From the NCBI RefSeq assembly GCF_900240845.1, contig NZ_OERU01000001.1:1-64000 (forward strand): a DNA stretch of 64,000 bases. The letters run 5' to 3'. Below are positions 26,071 to 34,030 of the stretch, piece by piece (the first letter of the stretch is position 1; each line of letters starts with the position of its first letter). The notes beneath the pieces were generated by a model. The model saw only the letters and a list, made by a program, of their open reading frames with translations. It ran no database searches and was not told the origin of the DNA. Source of the stretch: Peptostreptococcus faecalis (lineage in GTDB: Bacteria > Bacillota > Clostridia > Peptostreptococcales > Peptostreptococcaceae). A program made the translations under genes and the position numbers.

Positions 26071-26624
26071 TAAATCACCATATCCTGGATACTCTTTTGT
26101 AGCGCCATATTATCTTTAATACAGCCTCTTGTAGCTACAGTTATAGTCTTACTTCCTACTTTTTTTACACCCCTCATACTCATACATGTATGTTCCGCCT
26201 CTATAATAACCATTGCACCCAATGCATCTAACTCTTCCATAAGGCTATCCGCTATTTGAGTTGTCATTTGTTCTTGTAGTTGTAATCTTTTTGCATATAC
26301 ATCTACCAATCTTCCTAACTTGCTAAGACCTACTACTTTTCCATTTGGGATATATGCAATATGGGCCTTACCAAAAAAAGGCATCAAATGATGTTCACAT
26401 GTTGAGAAAAATGTTATATCTTTTTCTACTACAACATCAGTATTTTCAGATTCAAAGACTCTACTCAAGTGAACTTTTGCATCATCATTGTAGCCATTTG
26501 TAATCTCTGCATACATCTTTGCTACACGCTTTGGTGTTTCAATCAAACCGCTTCTATTTGGATCTTCTCCAATAGCTTCCAACAACATTTTTACAGCTTC
26601 TTCAGCTTTTTTTATATCAACCAT
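26070..26624 (-). CDS. folE: GTP cyclohydrolase I
   Basis: A 184-residue type I GTP cyclohydrolase. The zinc-binding motif is TCEHHLMPF (about residues 72-80), with the second cysteine in [26 protein letters not shown] is the conserved helix. It opens the pterin ring of GTP to make dihydroneopterin triphosphate. The start at 26624 has GGAGGTAATT before it; an ATG nine codons upstream would overlap the ribosome site. It is the first gene of folE-HD-folP-folBK and lies directly behind the THF riboswitch and its terminator. Confidence 0.96.
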   Translation of the reverse strand: MVDIKKAEEAVKMLLEAIGEDPNRSGLIETPKRVAKMYAEITNGYNDDAKVHLSRVFESENTDVVVEKDITFFSTCEHHLMPFFGKAHIAYIPNGKVVGLSKLGRLVDVYAKRLQLQEQMTTQIADSLMEELDALGAMVIIEAEHTCMSMRGVKKVGSKTITVATRGCIKDNMALQKSIQDMVI

Positions 26625-26681
26625 AATTACCTCCAACTCACATAAATGCATCTGTATTTTTATTTTATAATTTTTTCTATT

Positions 26682-26707
26682 AAAAAAGGATAGACTGCGT
26701 CTATCCC
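26682..26707 (-). terminator. Expression-platform terminator of the folate riboswitch
   Basis: On the minus strand GGATAGAC-GCA-GTCTATCC is followed by TTTTTT, an intrinsic terminator 58 bases before the folE start. TCCCA right after the riboswitch (26778-26782) can pair with TGGGA (26704-26708) at the base of the terminator arm, a possible antiterminator. This would let ligand binding decide between termination and readthrough. Confidence 0.85.
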
Positions 26708-26785
26708 ACTAATATTCACGAAACATAAATATTCATATATAAGAATATGTATTCATGACCATGTTTTTTAATAACAATGGGACAC

Positions 26786-26861
26786 GAAACCTACACCGCA
26801 GATCAAAATCCTTCGTTCTATTGATAGTTCCCATACAAAAGACACTTAACGCGTAGATTTC
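26786..26861 (-). ncRNA. Tetrahydrofolate (folT/THF-I) riboswitch
   Basis: The minus-strand RNA carries the conserved THF riboswitch blocks in order: CGCGTTAAGTGT, TGGGA, ACGAAGG and CGGTGTAGG. Its ends form a 9-bp P1 stem (GAAATCTAC with GTAGGTTTC, one G-T pair). The class is known to bind reduced folates in Firmicutes and to sit before folate synthesis or transport genes. Here it precedes folE by about 160 bases with a terminator between, so excess THF should shut off the operon. Confidence 0.93.
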
Positions 26862-26892
26862 AGTTTTAAAATACTTTAAATTCAATTATATC

Positions 26893-26921
26893 ATTCTAGC
26901 ATATATATACCCAATTTTCAA
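26893..26921 (-). promoter_or_regulatory. Promoter of the folate operon
   Basis: On the minus strand TTGAAA (26916-26921), a 17-base spacer and TAGAAT (26893-26898) form a good sigma-A promoter. The predicted start lies about 25 bases before the riboswitch P1 stem. Confidence 0.65.
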
Positions 26922-26965
26922 TAATATGCACAATCTATAATAATCTTTTAATATAAGTAACAAAT

Positions 26966-27751
26966 TTAATTATTAAAATATTTATCCACTCCGTTTGCAA
27001 TTCCACTAGATATTAATTTCTGATAATCTTTACTATTCATCAACCTATCTTCTTCTGGATTTGATAAAAAACCCATTTCAACAATAGTGACTGGTATTTC
27101 ACACCAATTTATTCCACTCATTTCATTTGTCAAAATAATCCCCTTATCCATTGAATCCGTTGATTTAGTCATTTCCTCTATTACATCTACAGACAAAAGC
27201 TTACTTTTTTCTATATTTTCTTTACTCATATATGGATTATCATCACTAGGCCCCATAGTAAGAGCACCCGTAACGTTGGAATCTGAAATTGAATTTGCAT
27301 GTATTCTCAAAAATATTGAATCTTTGTTTTTACCATAACTATTTGCAATAATCGCTCTTTCTCTATTACTTTTAGGAAAATTATTATTTTCTCTAATCAT
27401 TTTGACATCGTATCCCCTTTTTATTAATTCATCTCTTAGCTTAAGTGATACATCTAGAGTCAATTGATATTCTGGTATATTAGTAGATACGCCTGTAGCT
27501 CCTGATGCGAGTTTTGGTTTTTTCTTATCAGAATTAGGTCCAATTGGCTCTAATTCATTAATTGGTGCTTCCTGATGTCCTGCATCAATTACCACAATTC
27601 TGTTATTATTTTTATTACTGCGTTTGACATCACTTGAATCTACTTCAATTCTTTTATTATCATCGTCATTATTTTTGTCTTTACTGGAACATCCTACTAA
27701 AGAACACATGATTAATGATAATGATAAAATTGCTATTAATATTCTCTTCAT
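26966..27751 (-). CDS. N-acetylmuramoyl-L-alanine amidase, lipoprotein (Amidase_3)
   Basis: A 261-residue lipoprotein. The signal peptide ends in the lipobox SLVGC (Cys21), followed by a short Asp/Lys-rich linker. The amidase_3 domain covers about residues 50-258, with zinc ligands in VVIDAGHQ, the glutamate of NIPEYQ and RIHANS, and the catalytic glutamate in IVEMGFLSNPEED. It would cut the amide bond between muramic acid and L-alanine at the outer membrane-wall interface. Similar enzymes act in cell separation or sporulation (CwlD). It is a single-gene unit on the minus strand. Confidence 0.9.
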   Translation of the reverse strand: MKRILIAILSLSLIMCSLVGCSSKDKNNDDDNKRIEVDSSDVKRSNKNNNRIVVIDAGHQEAPINELEPIGPNSDKKKPKLASGATGVSTNIPEYQLTLDVSLKLRDELIKRGYDVKMIRENNNFPKSNRERAIIANSYGKNKDSIFLRIHANSISDSNVTGALTMGPSDDNPYMSKENIEKSKLLSVDVIEEMTKSTDSMDKGIILTNEMSGINWCEIPVTIVEMGFLSNPEEDRLMNSKDYQKLISSGIANGVDKYFNN

Positions 27752-27949
27752 ATATTAACCTTTCTCTATATTCTTTACATTAGTATTTTTAGTATAGCTT
27801 ATATTAACTATAAGTATTATATTTATTTGTATAATTATATTCTAACACTAAGTGCTCTTTCTTGCTTTAGTATTTAGATTTTTACATTAAAATGCAACAC
27901 ATATAAATACTAAATTTTGATTTAAAAATACCTAAAATTTTATTAATAA

Positions 27950-27994
27950 AATAGAGTTATTCCACCTTCTCTTTTATGGAACAACTCTTTTTAA
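27950..27994. terminator. Hairpin terminator after the DUF3021 gene
   Basis: AGAGTT-TTCCA and TGGAA-AACTCT arms pair around a 12-base loop with one-base bulges, flanked by AAATA and TTTTTAAA. It follows the minus-strand DUF3021 stop at 28000. Confidence 0.75.
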
Positions 27995-27999
27995 ATTTA

Positions 28000-28461
28000 T
28001 TATTTAATTTTTCTTTTTTTTAACATTTCATTTACTTCTTCGACTTCTTTTCTAAGCATAATACTAGATATCATCCATATTACAATGTAAATTACTATAT
28101 ATATTGCTGTAAAAAGTAAAATAGATATTAATTCTAGAGGAAACCAACCACATAAGATAGCTATTGGTAAAAAACATACATATGCTGTCAGAAAATGTAC
28201 TACTGTCATTTTTAATATACTCCAATCAGTATTTGTGAAAATCAATCCTCCTATTGAAAATATCAATCCAATAACTGACCATAAAGCTATTGACACTAAA
28301 ATTGAATTTATTTGATTAGAATGCATCGCCATAAATCTCGGTGGTGCAGGATAGTAATTTCCATCTCCTACTAATACTGAAAACAAGATAGATATCATAA
28401 ATCCTATAAAAATACCCGTAACAATCCCATTATAAACTCTATTTAATAATGTTTTTTTCAT
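28000..28461 (-). CDS. DUF3021 integral membrane protein
   Basis: A 153-residue protein with four membrane helices and an arginine/lysine-rich C-terminal tail, matching the DUF3021 family in size and plan. Genes of this family regularly follow a LytTR DNA-binding gene, as here with an 18-base gap. The pair is thought to form a membrane inhibitor and transcription factor unit, by analogy with LytTR regulatory systems of streptococci. The first residues MKKTLLNRVYNG and PPRFM segment are typical. The signal is unknown. Confidence 0.8.
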   Translation of the reverse strand: MKKTLLNRVYNGIVTGIFIGFMISILFSVLVGDGNYYPAPPRFMAMHSNQINSILVSIALWSVIGLIFSIGGLIFTNTDWSILKMTVVHFLTAYVCFLPIAILCGWFPLELISILLFTAIYIVIYIVIWMISSIMLRKEVEEVNEMLKKRKIK

Positions 28462-28479
28462 AATAATCTGCTCCTTAAA

Positions 28480-28911
28480 TTAAAATAGTTTTTCTTTTAC
28501 TTTTTTTAGATATCGTCTTGATGAGTTCGTAGTACTACCATCTTTAAAGTTAATAGTAATCAATCCTTCCTTTGTGACTTCAAATCTATTCACATAGTTT
28601 AAATTTATTATTTCAGTATTAGATATTCTTACAAATTCATCCGACAAGATTTCCTCTAATTCATACAATCTACTTGAAATTAATAATTCTTCGTCTTTAG
28701 TTCTTCCATATACTTTTTTTTGAAATGAAAAAAAACTTATAAATTCTTCAGTACTTTTCTTATAATTTATACTTTCCTTCTTAGCATTAAGTATTGTATT
28801 TTTGTTTTTAATTAATGAAACTATTTCTTTTATTTCATCCGTTTCTTCTCTAGTTCTCAGGATCAAGATTTTCGGTTTTAAATTATTATCAATATCCAAT
28901 TTTATTTTCAT
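28480..28911 (-). CDS. LytTR DNA-binding regulator without receiver domain
   Basis: A 143-residue protein. Residues about 45-143 form a LytTR domain (LISSRLYELEEIL, VRISNTEIINLNYV, then GSTTNSSRRYLKKVKEKL), preceded by a short N-terminal region with no receiver domain. Such proteins bind paired direct repeats and work with the DUF3021 membrane partner encoded next. This is the only apparently intact LytTR regulator in the window, since the AgrA-like one at 22563-23273 is broken. It is thus a candidate for the phased direct repeat at 31218-31254. Confidence 0.87.
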   Translation of the reverse strand: MKIKLDIDNNLKPKILILRTREETDEIKEIVSLIKNKNTILNAKKESINYKKSTEEFISFFSFQKKVYGRTKDEELLISSRLYELEEILSDEFVRISNTEIINLNYVNRFEVTKEGLITINFKDGSTTNSSRRYLKKVKEKLF

Positions 28912-29034
28912 ATATTTTCCCCCTATCTGTATTTACATCATAACATTTTTTTAAAAAAAATAAATGCAAATTCGATACTCGGATATTATGTAATGATAAG
29001 TGGTTTTTATATGGGTTTTATACGGTTTTTTTGA

Positions 29035-30702
29035 TCATTTATTTAGTAACTCTCTAAGAGATTTTAGCTCTTTAAGTATATTTTGATAATCATCTTCTAA
29101 CTCATCTTTATTGTCTTTTTTTGTGAGAGTTGACAATATTCCTATCGTATTGGAAAGTTTGTTCTCTAATATAAGAATTTGTTTTTCTATATCATCTTTA
29201 TTGCTGTTTTTAGACTTGTTATTACTATTTTTTCCCTTTGATAAAGCAAAATCTTCATAAGTGCCACTATATGTTTTTAGTTTTTTATTTTCTATACTAA
29301 TAATGGTGTCTGCAATTGAGTTTATAAACCGTCTATCATGTGATACAAATAAGAAGGCTGCATTATAATTTTTTAATGCATTTTCAATTGCTTCTATAGA
29401 TAGAATATCTAAATAATTGGTAGGTTCATCTAAAATTAAAAAATTAAAGTCTCCTACTAATATTTTTGCAATTGATACTTTTACTTTTTCTCCAGAGCTA
29501 AGCTTACTTGCTTTTTTATACACATAATCTCCTTTAAATCTCAAATCTGCTAATAAAGTTCGGACAAAAGTTTCCCCGTAAATACTATCTTTCGTTACAT
29601 TTTCTAATATAGACAGATCTTCATCTAACAATTTTAAATCCTGGCTAAAATATCCTATTTTTAGTGAATTAGATATATCAATATCTTTATTTTTTTCAAG
29701 TATCATATTTATCAAAGTCGTCTTTCCACTTCCATTTTTACCTACTAAAGCCACTTTTGATCCGTTATTTATACTAAATTCTGCATTCTCAAATAGACTT
29801 TTGTATCCTATTTTTTTATTTATACTTTTTCCTTCAATCAATATTTTGCTGTAAACTCTATTTCTAGTAGAAATATCGAACTTAACAGCATCTATTTTGC
29901 GTGGAGCCTTTACTTTATATAATTTATCTATTCTCGTATTTACACTCTTTTTCGCACTATCTAGAGAAAATTTTGCTTTTTGATTTCCCATTTTATGAAG
30001 TCTTGCTTCTGAATTACCCATTCTTTTTGGTGTATTTTTAGTAGAATTTGATTTTTTATCCAACTCTCTAGATGCTTTTTCTAGTCTTTTCTTCTTTCTC
30101 TGATACTCATTATATTCAAATTTTTCTTTTTCGAGTTCCATATTTTTTTGATTCAAGTAATCACTATAATTTCCTTTGTACATTTTCACTTTAGATTCAT
30201 CTATTTCTAATATTTTATTACATACTTTATCCAAAAATTCACGATCATGTGACACTATCATTATCACGCCTTTATGTTTAGAAAATACACCTTCTACAAG
30301 TTCAATTCCTTCTATATCCAAGTTGCTAGTAGGTTCATCTGCAAGAATTATTCTTCCATTGTCTTCAAAGGAAGCCGCTATTTTAAATCTTGTTTTTTCT
30401 CCACCACTCATGCTTTCACTCCAAATACTGCCTATTCCATATCTAGATGCGTATTCATTACTTATCTTATTTTTTTCTGGTGTTCCACTCTGTGATATTA
30501 AATTATATTTTCCATATAATTTTACTCTACCTTCATCTGGAGTAACTATCCCACTTAGGATATTTAATAAGGTTGTTTTTCCTGCTCCGTTAATTCCAAC
30601 AATACCTATTCTATCTCCTTGATAAAGTGATAAATTTTCTAAATCGATAATAAGTTTATCTTCATAATATTTTTTTATATTTCTAATTTCTACAAGTAAA
30701 AT
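29035..30702 (-). CDS. ABC-F ribosome-protection ATPase (Vga/Lsa/CplR-like), non-canonical ATT start
   Basis: Two ABC cassettes with no membrane segments. The first has Walker A GINGAGKTTLL, signature MSGGEKTR and Walker B RIILADEPTSNLD; the second has GKNGSGKTTLI, LSSGEKVKVS and FLILDEPTNYLD. A basic linker of about 80 residues lies between. The plan matches Vga-type ABC-F proteins that give pleuromutilin, lincosamide and streptogramin A resistance. The frame is open far upstream of the first ATG (30411), which lies inside the signature motif and cannot be the start. No ATG, GTG or TTG exists in frame before the Walker A; the ATT at 30700-30702, 8 bases after GGAGGGG, is the best start, giving about 555 residues. 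Resistance is inferred from family. Confidence 0.85.
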   Translation of the reverse strand: MLLVEIRNIKKYYEDKLIIDLENLSLYQGDRIGIVGINGAGKTTLLNILSGIVTPDEGRVKLYGKYNLISQSGTPEKNKISNEYASRYGIGSIWSESMSGGEKTRFKIAASFEDNGRIILADEPTSNLDIEGIELVEGVFSKHKGVIMIVSHDREFLDKVCNKILEIDESKVKMYKGNYSDYLNQKNMELEKEKFEYNEYQRKKKRLEKASRELDKKSNSTKNTPKRMGNSEARLHKMGNQKAKFSLDSAKKSVNTRIDKLYKVKAPRKIDAVKFDISTRNRVYSKILIEGKSINKKIGYKSLFENAEFSINNGSKVALVGKNGSGKTTLINMILEKNKDIDISNSLKIGYFSQDLKLLDEDLSILENVTKDSIYGETFVRTLLADLRFKGDYVYKKASKLSSGEKVKVSIAKILVGDFNFLILDEPTNYLDILSIEAIENALKNYNAAFLFVSHDRRFINSIADTIISIENKKLKTYSGTYEDFALSKGKNSNNKSKNSNKDDIEKQILILENKLSNTIGILSTLTKKDNKDELEDDYQNILKELKSLRELLNK

Positions 30703-30732
30703 AAAAAACCCCTCCTTAATATATTGGAGAGG
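30703..30732 (-). terminator. Attenuator hairpin covering the ABC-F ribosome site
   Basis: On the minus strand CCTCTCC-AATATATTAA-GGAGGGG is followed at once by TTTTTT. The 3' arm is also the ribosome-binding site of the ABC-F gene, so the hairpin could stop transcription and also hide the site. Confidence 0.7.
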
Positions 30733-30781
30733 ATAGCGTCAATATAATTGATTCATAATGATGCATATAAAAAATAAGCAT
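30716..30781 (-). CDS. Putative 21-codon leader peptide of the ABC-F gene
   Basis: ATG at 30779-30781 opens a frame MLIFYMHHYESIILTLSSPIY that stops at TAA (30716-30718), immediately before GGAGGGG. Its last codons include the 5' arm of the terminator. The ribosome site before it is weak (GTGTGAG). Leader peptides on which drug-bound ribosomes stall are known before ABC-F resistance genes; this one fits that design. Confidence 0.5.
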   Translation of the reverse strand: MLIFYMHHYESIILTLSSPIY

Positions 30782-30870
30782 AATCTCACACAAAGAAATT
30801 GTATTTTAAATCGAAAACACAATATGAATCATTAAATTTTATTAAGACAAACTATAAGTATTATAAAAAC

Positions 30871-30882
30871 ACTATCCACTCT
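30871..30882 (-). promoter_or_regulatory. Candidate antiterminator strand of the ABC-F leader
   Basis: AGAGTGGATAGT (minus strand) can pair with CTATCCTCTC (30727-30736), 9 of 10 bases, which would take the 5' arm of the terminator. The two structures exclude each other. Confidence 0.5.
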
Positions 30883-31217
30883 AATTTAATTATTGCATCA
30901 CAAATAAAACTTTTTAAAATTTTATTCGCATTTTATACAATGACTTTTGAGTGAATTATATTCTCATATCTACAAATACCTTGCCCTTTCTTTAGAATTA
31001 TTACAAGGACATTATATTCCTTAATTCTTTCTATGTCAATATAGTATATATTTTTACAGATATCTTTTTTTTATAATTTTTTTATTTGTTTTTTGAGTTA
31101 TAATTACATTTTTTTTTATTTTTGTTTTTTAAAATCTATTTATTACAATTTTTCACATACTTTTCAAGCTATCAAATGGTTATAAATTACAACTTTTTAA
31201 TTTTTCTCAATTATAAT

Positions 31218-31288
31218 TTACATTGCGATTACAGGTGATTACATTACGATTACATCTATATCTTATTTATAATATATCGTGTTATAAT
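31218..31288 (+). promoter_or_regulatory. Phased direct repeat and promoter before the first CWB2 gene
   Basis: TTACATTGCGATTACA (31218-31233) recurs with one mismatch as TTACATTACGATTACA (31239-31254), a start-to-start distance of 21 bp, two turns of the helix. A -10 box TATAAT lies at 31283-31288. This spacing and location next to the -35 region are typical of sites for LytTR/AgrA/ComE-type activators. Bases 30900-31210 hold AT-rich sequence with no gene. Confidence 0.6.
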
Positions 31289-31367
31289 CTAAACAAATAA
31301 GCTTTAAAAGATAATATGTATTATTCTTTAATAAACTTATTAACAACTTAAAAAGGATGTGATTATT

Positions 31368-32777
31368 TTGAATTTATCAAAAAAATGTTTTACCCTAGGA
31401 ATGACTTTTTCTATTGCAATATCATCATTTGGATTACTATCATATGCAGATGATATAAGTAGTGAGATTTCTACAAATCAAAATGAAGTTGTTTCTAAAA
31501 GTGAGTTACAAATTGAAAGAGTTGGAGGTATTGATAGATATGATACTTCTGTCAATGTTGCCAAAAAATATTTTTCAGAAACTAGAAAAAAAGGTAGGTA
31601 TTTAGTAGTAGCAAATGGTAGAAATGCTGTTGATTCATTATCTGGTGGATCTCTTGCAAGCGAATTTGACGTTCCTCTTCTTTTAATTCCAAAAGATGAC
31701 ACTTCAAATGAATCAATCAAAAACTTTTTTGAAAAATACTATTCTCCTTACAACACATATATTGTAGGAGGAGAAAACACAATTTCTAAAAATATGGAAG
31801 AATATTTATCTCATAGAAGTATTGGCTCTGTAATACGTTTAGGGGGAAGTGATCGATTTGAAACAGCTGGAAAAGTAATAGGTCAAATATCAAATAATAG
31901 GGAACTAGCAGCAATAGGAGACAGATCTGCTACATATAATAGCGATAAATTTTCTGATGCGCTTTCTTCAATACCATTTATGAGTGCTTATAATAAAAAT
32001 ACATATCTACCTCTTTATCCATACAGAGAAGGGTATCCTTCTATCGCCATTGCATTCGGAGGAGAAAACTCTATTCCTTCTACTGAAAATGTAGAAAAAA
32101 GAATCGCTGGATCAGATAGATATGAAACTGCAGTTGAAATTGCAAAAAGCTATAAAACAATGTTGAACAAAGACATTGATACAGTTGTAATTACAAATGC
32201 CGATAGTTATGCTGATGCACTTTCTGCATCGCCACTTGCATCGCGAAAAAATGCTGCGATATTGCTTACAAAAAGTGACAAATTAAGCAATACTACTAAA
32301 GAATATATAAAATCAAATAGCAGTATAAAAAATATAATAATAGTTGGTGGTGAAGGATCCATTTCTAAAAATGTAGAAAATGAACTAAAATATATAAGAG
32401 AAGGTGACAAACCTACTATATCTGATAACAAATTATATATTAAAACTAACAAAGATAATGAAAAAGTATTAATTGAAGAATCTCAATATTCTAAGTTGCT
32501 ATCAGAAAATATTAAAGATATATACGATAAAATCGAATCAAAGGAATACGTCGCTCTTAGTCCTGCTCAAAATGTAAGCTTATTAACATCATTTGAAATA
32601 ACACTTAACAACAGAGTAATAAAGCTTGAAGATATAACTAGTGAAACTTTAAAAGATTCTGTTCACATGTATGTTTACGAATCCGGGATTTATAAAGGTC
32701 ATTTTAAAATTAATTTAGAGGATCAGCTAATAAAAAACCTAGTAAAAAACTTCAAGTCAGTTATCAATAATAAATAA
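31368..32777 (+). CDS. Secreted cell-wall protein with three CWB2 repeats
   Basis: I take the TTG at 31368 as start, because AAGGATGTGA lies before it just as AGGAGGGTGA precedes the ATG of the similar gene at 34031; a GTG at 31359 is the alternative. The protein has a signal peptide cut near SYADD and then three CWB2 repeats with the usual RvgGiDRYdTS, RLGGSDRFETA and RIAGSDRYETA blocks. CWB2 domains hold S-layer and surface proteins to the anionic polymer PSII in C. difficile. The last 120 residues have no repeat and no family that I recognise. Its upstream direct repeat suggests specific activation. Confidence 0.9.
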   Translation: MNLSKKCFTLGMTFSIAISSFGLLSYADDISSEISTNQNEVVSKSELQIERVGGIDRYDTSVNVAKKYFSETRKKGRYLVVANGRNAVDSLSGGSLASEFDVPLLLIPKDDTSNESIKNFFEKYYSPYNTYIVGGENTISKNMEEYLSHRSIGSVIRLGGSDRFETAGKVIGQISNNRELAAIGDRSATYNSDKFSDALSSIPFMSAYNKNTYLPLYPYREGYPSIAIAFGGENSIPSTENVEKRIAGSDRYETAVEIAKSYKTMLNKDIDTVVITNADSYADALSASPLASRKNAAILLTKSDKLSNTTKEYIKSNSSIKNIIIVGGEGSISKNVENELKYIREGDKPTISDNKLYIKTNKDNEKVLIEESQYSKLLSENIKDIYDKIESKEYVALSPAQNVSLLTSFEITLNNRVIKLEDITSETLKDSVHMYVYESGIYKGHFKINLEDQLIKNLVKNFKSVINNK

Positions 32778-32782
32778 ATTTT

Positions 32783-32815
32783 AAAAAAAGGATAGCTCCT
32801 GCTACCCTTTTTTTA
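32783..32815 (+). terminator. Terminator of the first CWB2 gene
   Basis: AAAGG-TAGC and GCTA-CCTTT arms pair around TCCT, with an A-run before and seven T residues after. Confidence 0.85.
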
Positions 32816-32910
32816 TTTTCTAATGTTTTTCATCTTATTTGTCATATCTCTAATTACTATTTTAAATTATCATAATTTCTATCATTATGTTATTTAAATA
32901 CATTTTAATA

Positions 32911-33507
32911 TTAAATATATTTTCTGTTATATCTATTCTTATATTGTTTTTTCGCCTTTTCAGTAACTTTTTTTATAAACTCACTTTTTTCGTCAGTGTA
33001 TTTATCTCTATCATATTTATATTTTTTACAAAGCCCTAATTTCAAATTCTGATATTCTATGGCAACTTCTTTATTTTCACTTAAATAGTCTCGAAAATAT
33101 AGTTCATCATTATCTCCAAAATATCTTAAATGAAGGTGAAATACTTTATCTGCAAATCCATTTAGTGTGTACCCCTTGTTTAGAGATATTCTATAACTAC
33201 TCTTACTCATGCAAATATATCCTATTTCTTCTAGTTCTTTTGAATTTTTTTCTAGTGAAAAACTATGAGGAAATTCAATCATGATATCTATAATTGGCTT
33301 TGCCCAAATTTCTTTTACACTCGTACTTCCAATATGTTCAATAATTATTTTCTCTGTATTTAAAAGCCTTTCTATATTGTTTTTTTCTTCTTTGTACCAA
33401 TATTTCCATTCGCCTTTGCTAGGCGATAGTTCTATAGGAAATAGTCGCCACAACTCTTCTAATGAAAGATTTTTTAAGCTACTGTCTGAATATCCTGATT
33501 TATCCAT
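32911..33507 (-). CDS. GrpB-family (UPF0157) nucleotidyltransferase-fold protein
   Basis: A 198-residue GrpB protein. The diagnostic IIEHIGSTSVKEIWAKPIIDI block (near residue 55; GSTSV with the following aspartate pair) marks the minimal nucleotidyltransferase fold, and HLHLRYFGD is also typical. The biochemical activity of stand-alone GrpB proteins is not established. Residues 1-25 contain an extra LSLEELWRLFPIELSPS leader seen in many homologues. It lies alone on the minus strand between two CWB2 genes and may have been inserted between duplicated copies. Confidence 0.85.
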   Translation of the reverse strand: MDKSGYSDSSLKNLSLEELWRLFPIELSPSKGEWKYWYKEEKNNIERLLNTEKIIIEHIGSTSVKEIWAKPIIDIMIEFPHSFSLEKNSKELEEIGYICMSKSSYRISLNKGYTLNGFADKVFHLHLRYFGDNDELYFRDYLSENKEVAIEYQNLKLGLCKKYKYDRDKYTDEKSEFIKKVTEKAKKQYKNRYNRKYI

Positions 33508-33632
33508 TTTAATCCTCCGCCGACATCGTATTTATTATAAATATAATATTAGAAAGCATAGTTTCAATTTAGTATGGTTATATTATACATTAAATATTTT
33601 TATAATTATATTAACAATGTTGCTATTTCCAT

Positions 33633-33701
33633 TTCTAGATATATTATATTTTCAGTTCTAGATATGCTATATTTCCATTTCTAGATATACTATATTCAAA
33701 G
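33633..33701. repeat. Three tandem copies of a 23-bp unit
   Basis: The unit begins TTCTAGATAT and recurs at 33633, 33656 and 33679, exactly 23 bp apart; each copy continues with a variable base and CTATATT or TTATATT. A partial copy precedes the first. The array lies in the 520-base gap before the second CWB2 gene. It could be a regulator array, a replication-slippage repeat or a remnant. No spacers separate units, so it is not CRISPR. Confidence 0.75.
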
Positions 33702-33979
33702 TTTTTTAATTTTATTATTGACAAATTCAATATTCCATGTAACATGTATGTTTTTCAGTTAATTAAAATTTCAATTTATCTAGAAATAACAAGATATTAT
33801 TTGTTTTATTTTTAAATTATTTTTTTCTTGTATACTAGTATTTTCAACGTTCTTATTATAATTTTTCTTTTACGATTTGTAACATAATAGACATTTTAAA
33901 TTCTAAAATAATAATTGATTATTTTTTTGAATTACCCCTTTAATTAACCGAAATTATATGCTATGCTTGAGATAGAAAG

Positions 33980-34006
33980 TTTTATAAAATTCAGAATTTT
34001 ATAAAA
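33980..34006. promoter_or_regulatory. Perfect 27-base palindrome before the second CWB2 gene
   Basis: TTTTATAAAATTC and GAATTTTATAAAA flank a single central A. It ends 9 bases before AAGGAGGGTG, the ribosome site, so it probably lies in the mRNA leader as a hairpin or acts as an operator. Confidence 0.6.
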
Positions 34007-34030
34007 TAATAAACAAGGAGGGTGATTATT

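Noticed and set aside
29035-30411. Short ABC-F protein starting at the ATG at 30411
   Set aside because: That ATG lies in the ABC signature motif. The frame upstream encodes a normal Walker A and N-terminal strand, so the gene must start earlier.
33633-33701. CRISPR array
   Set aside because: The 23-bp units are directly adjacent without spacers, and no cas gene is in the window.
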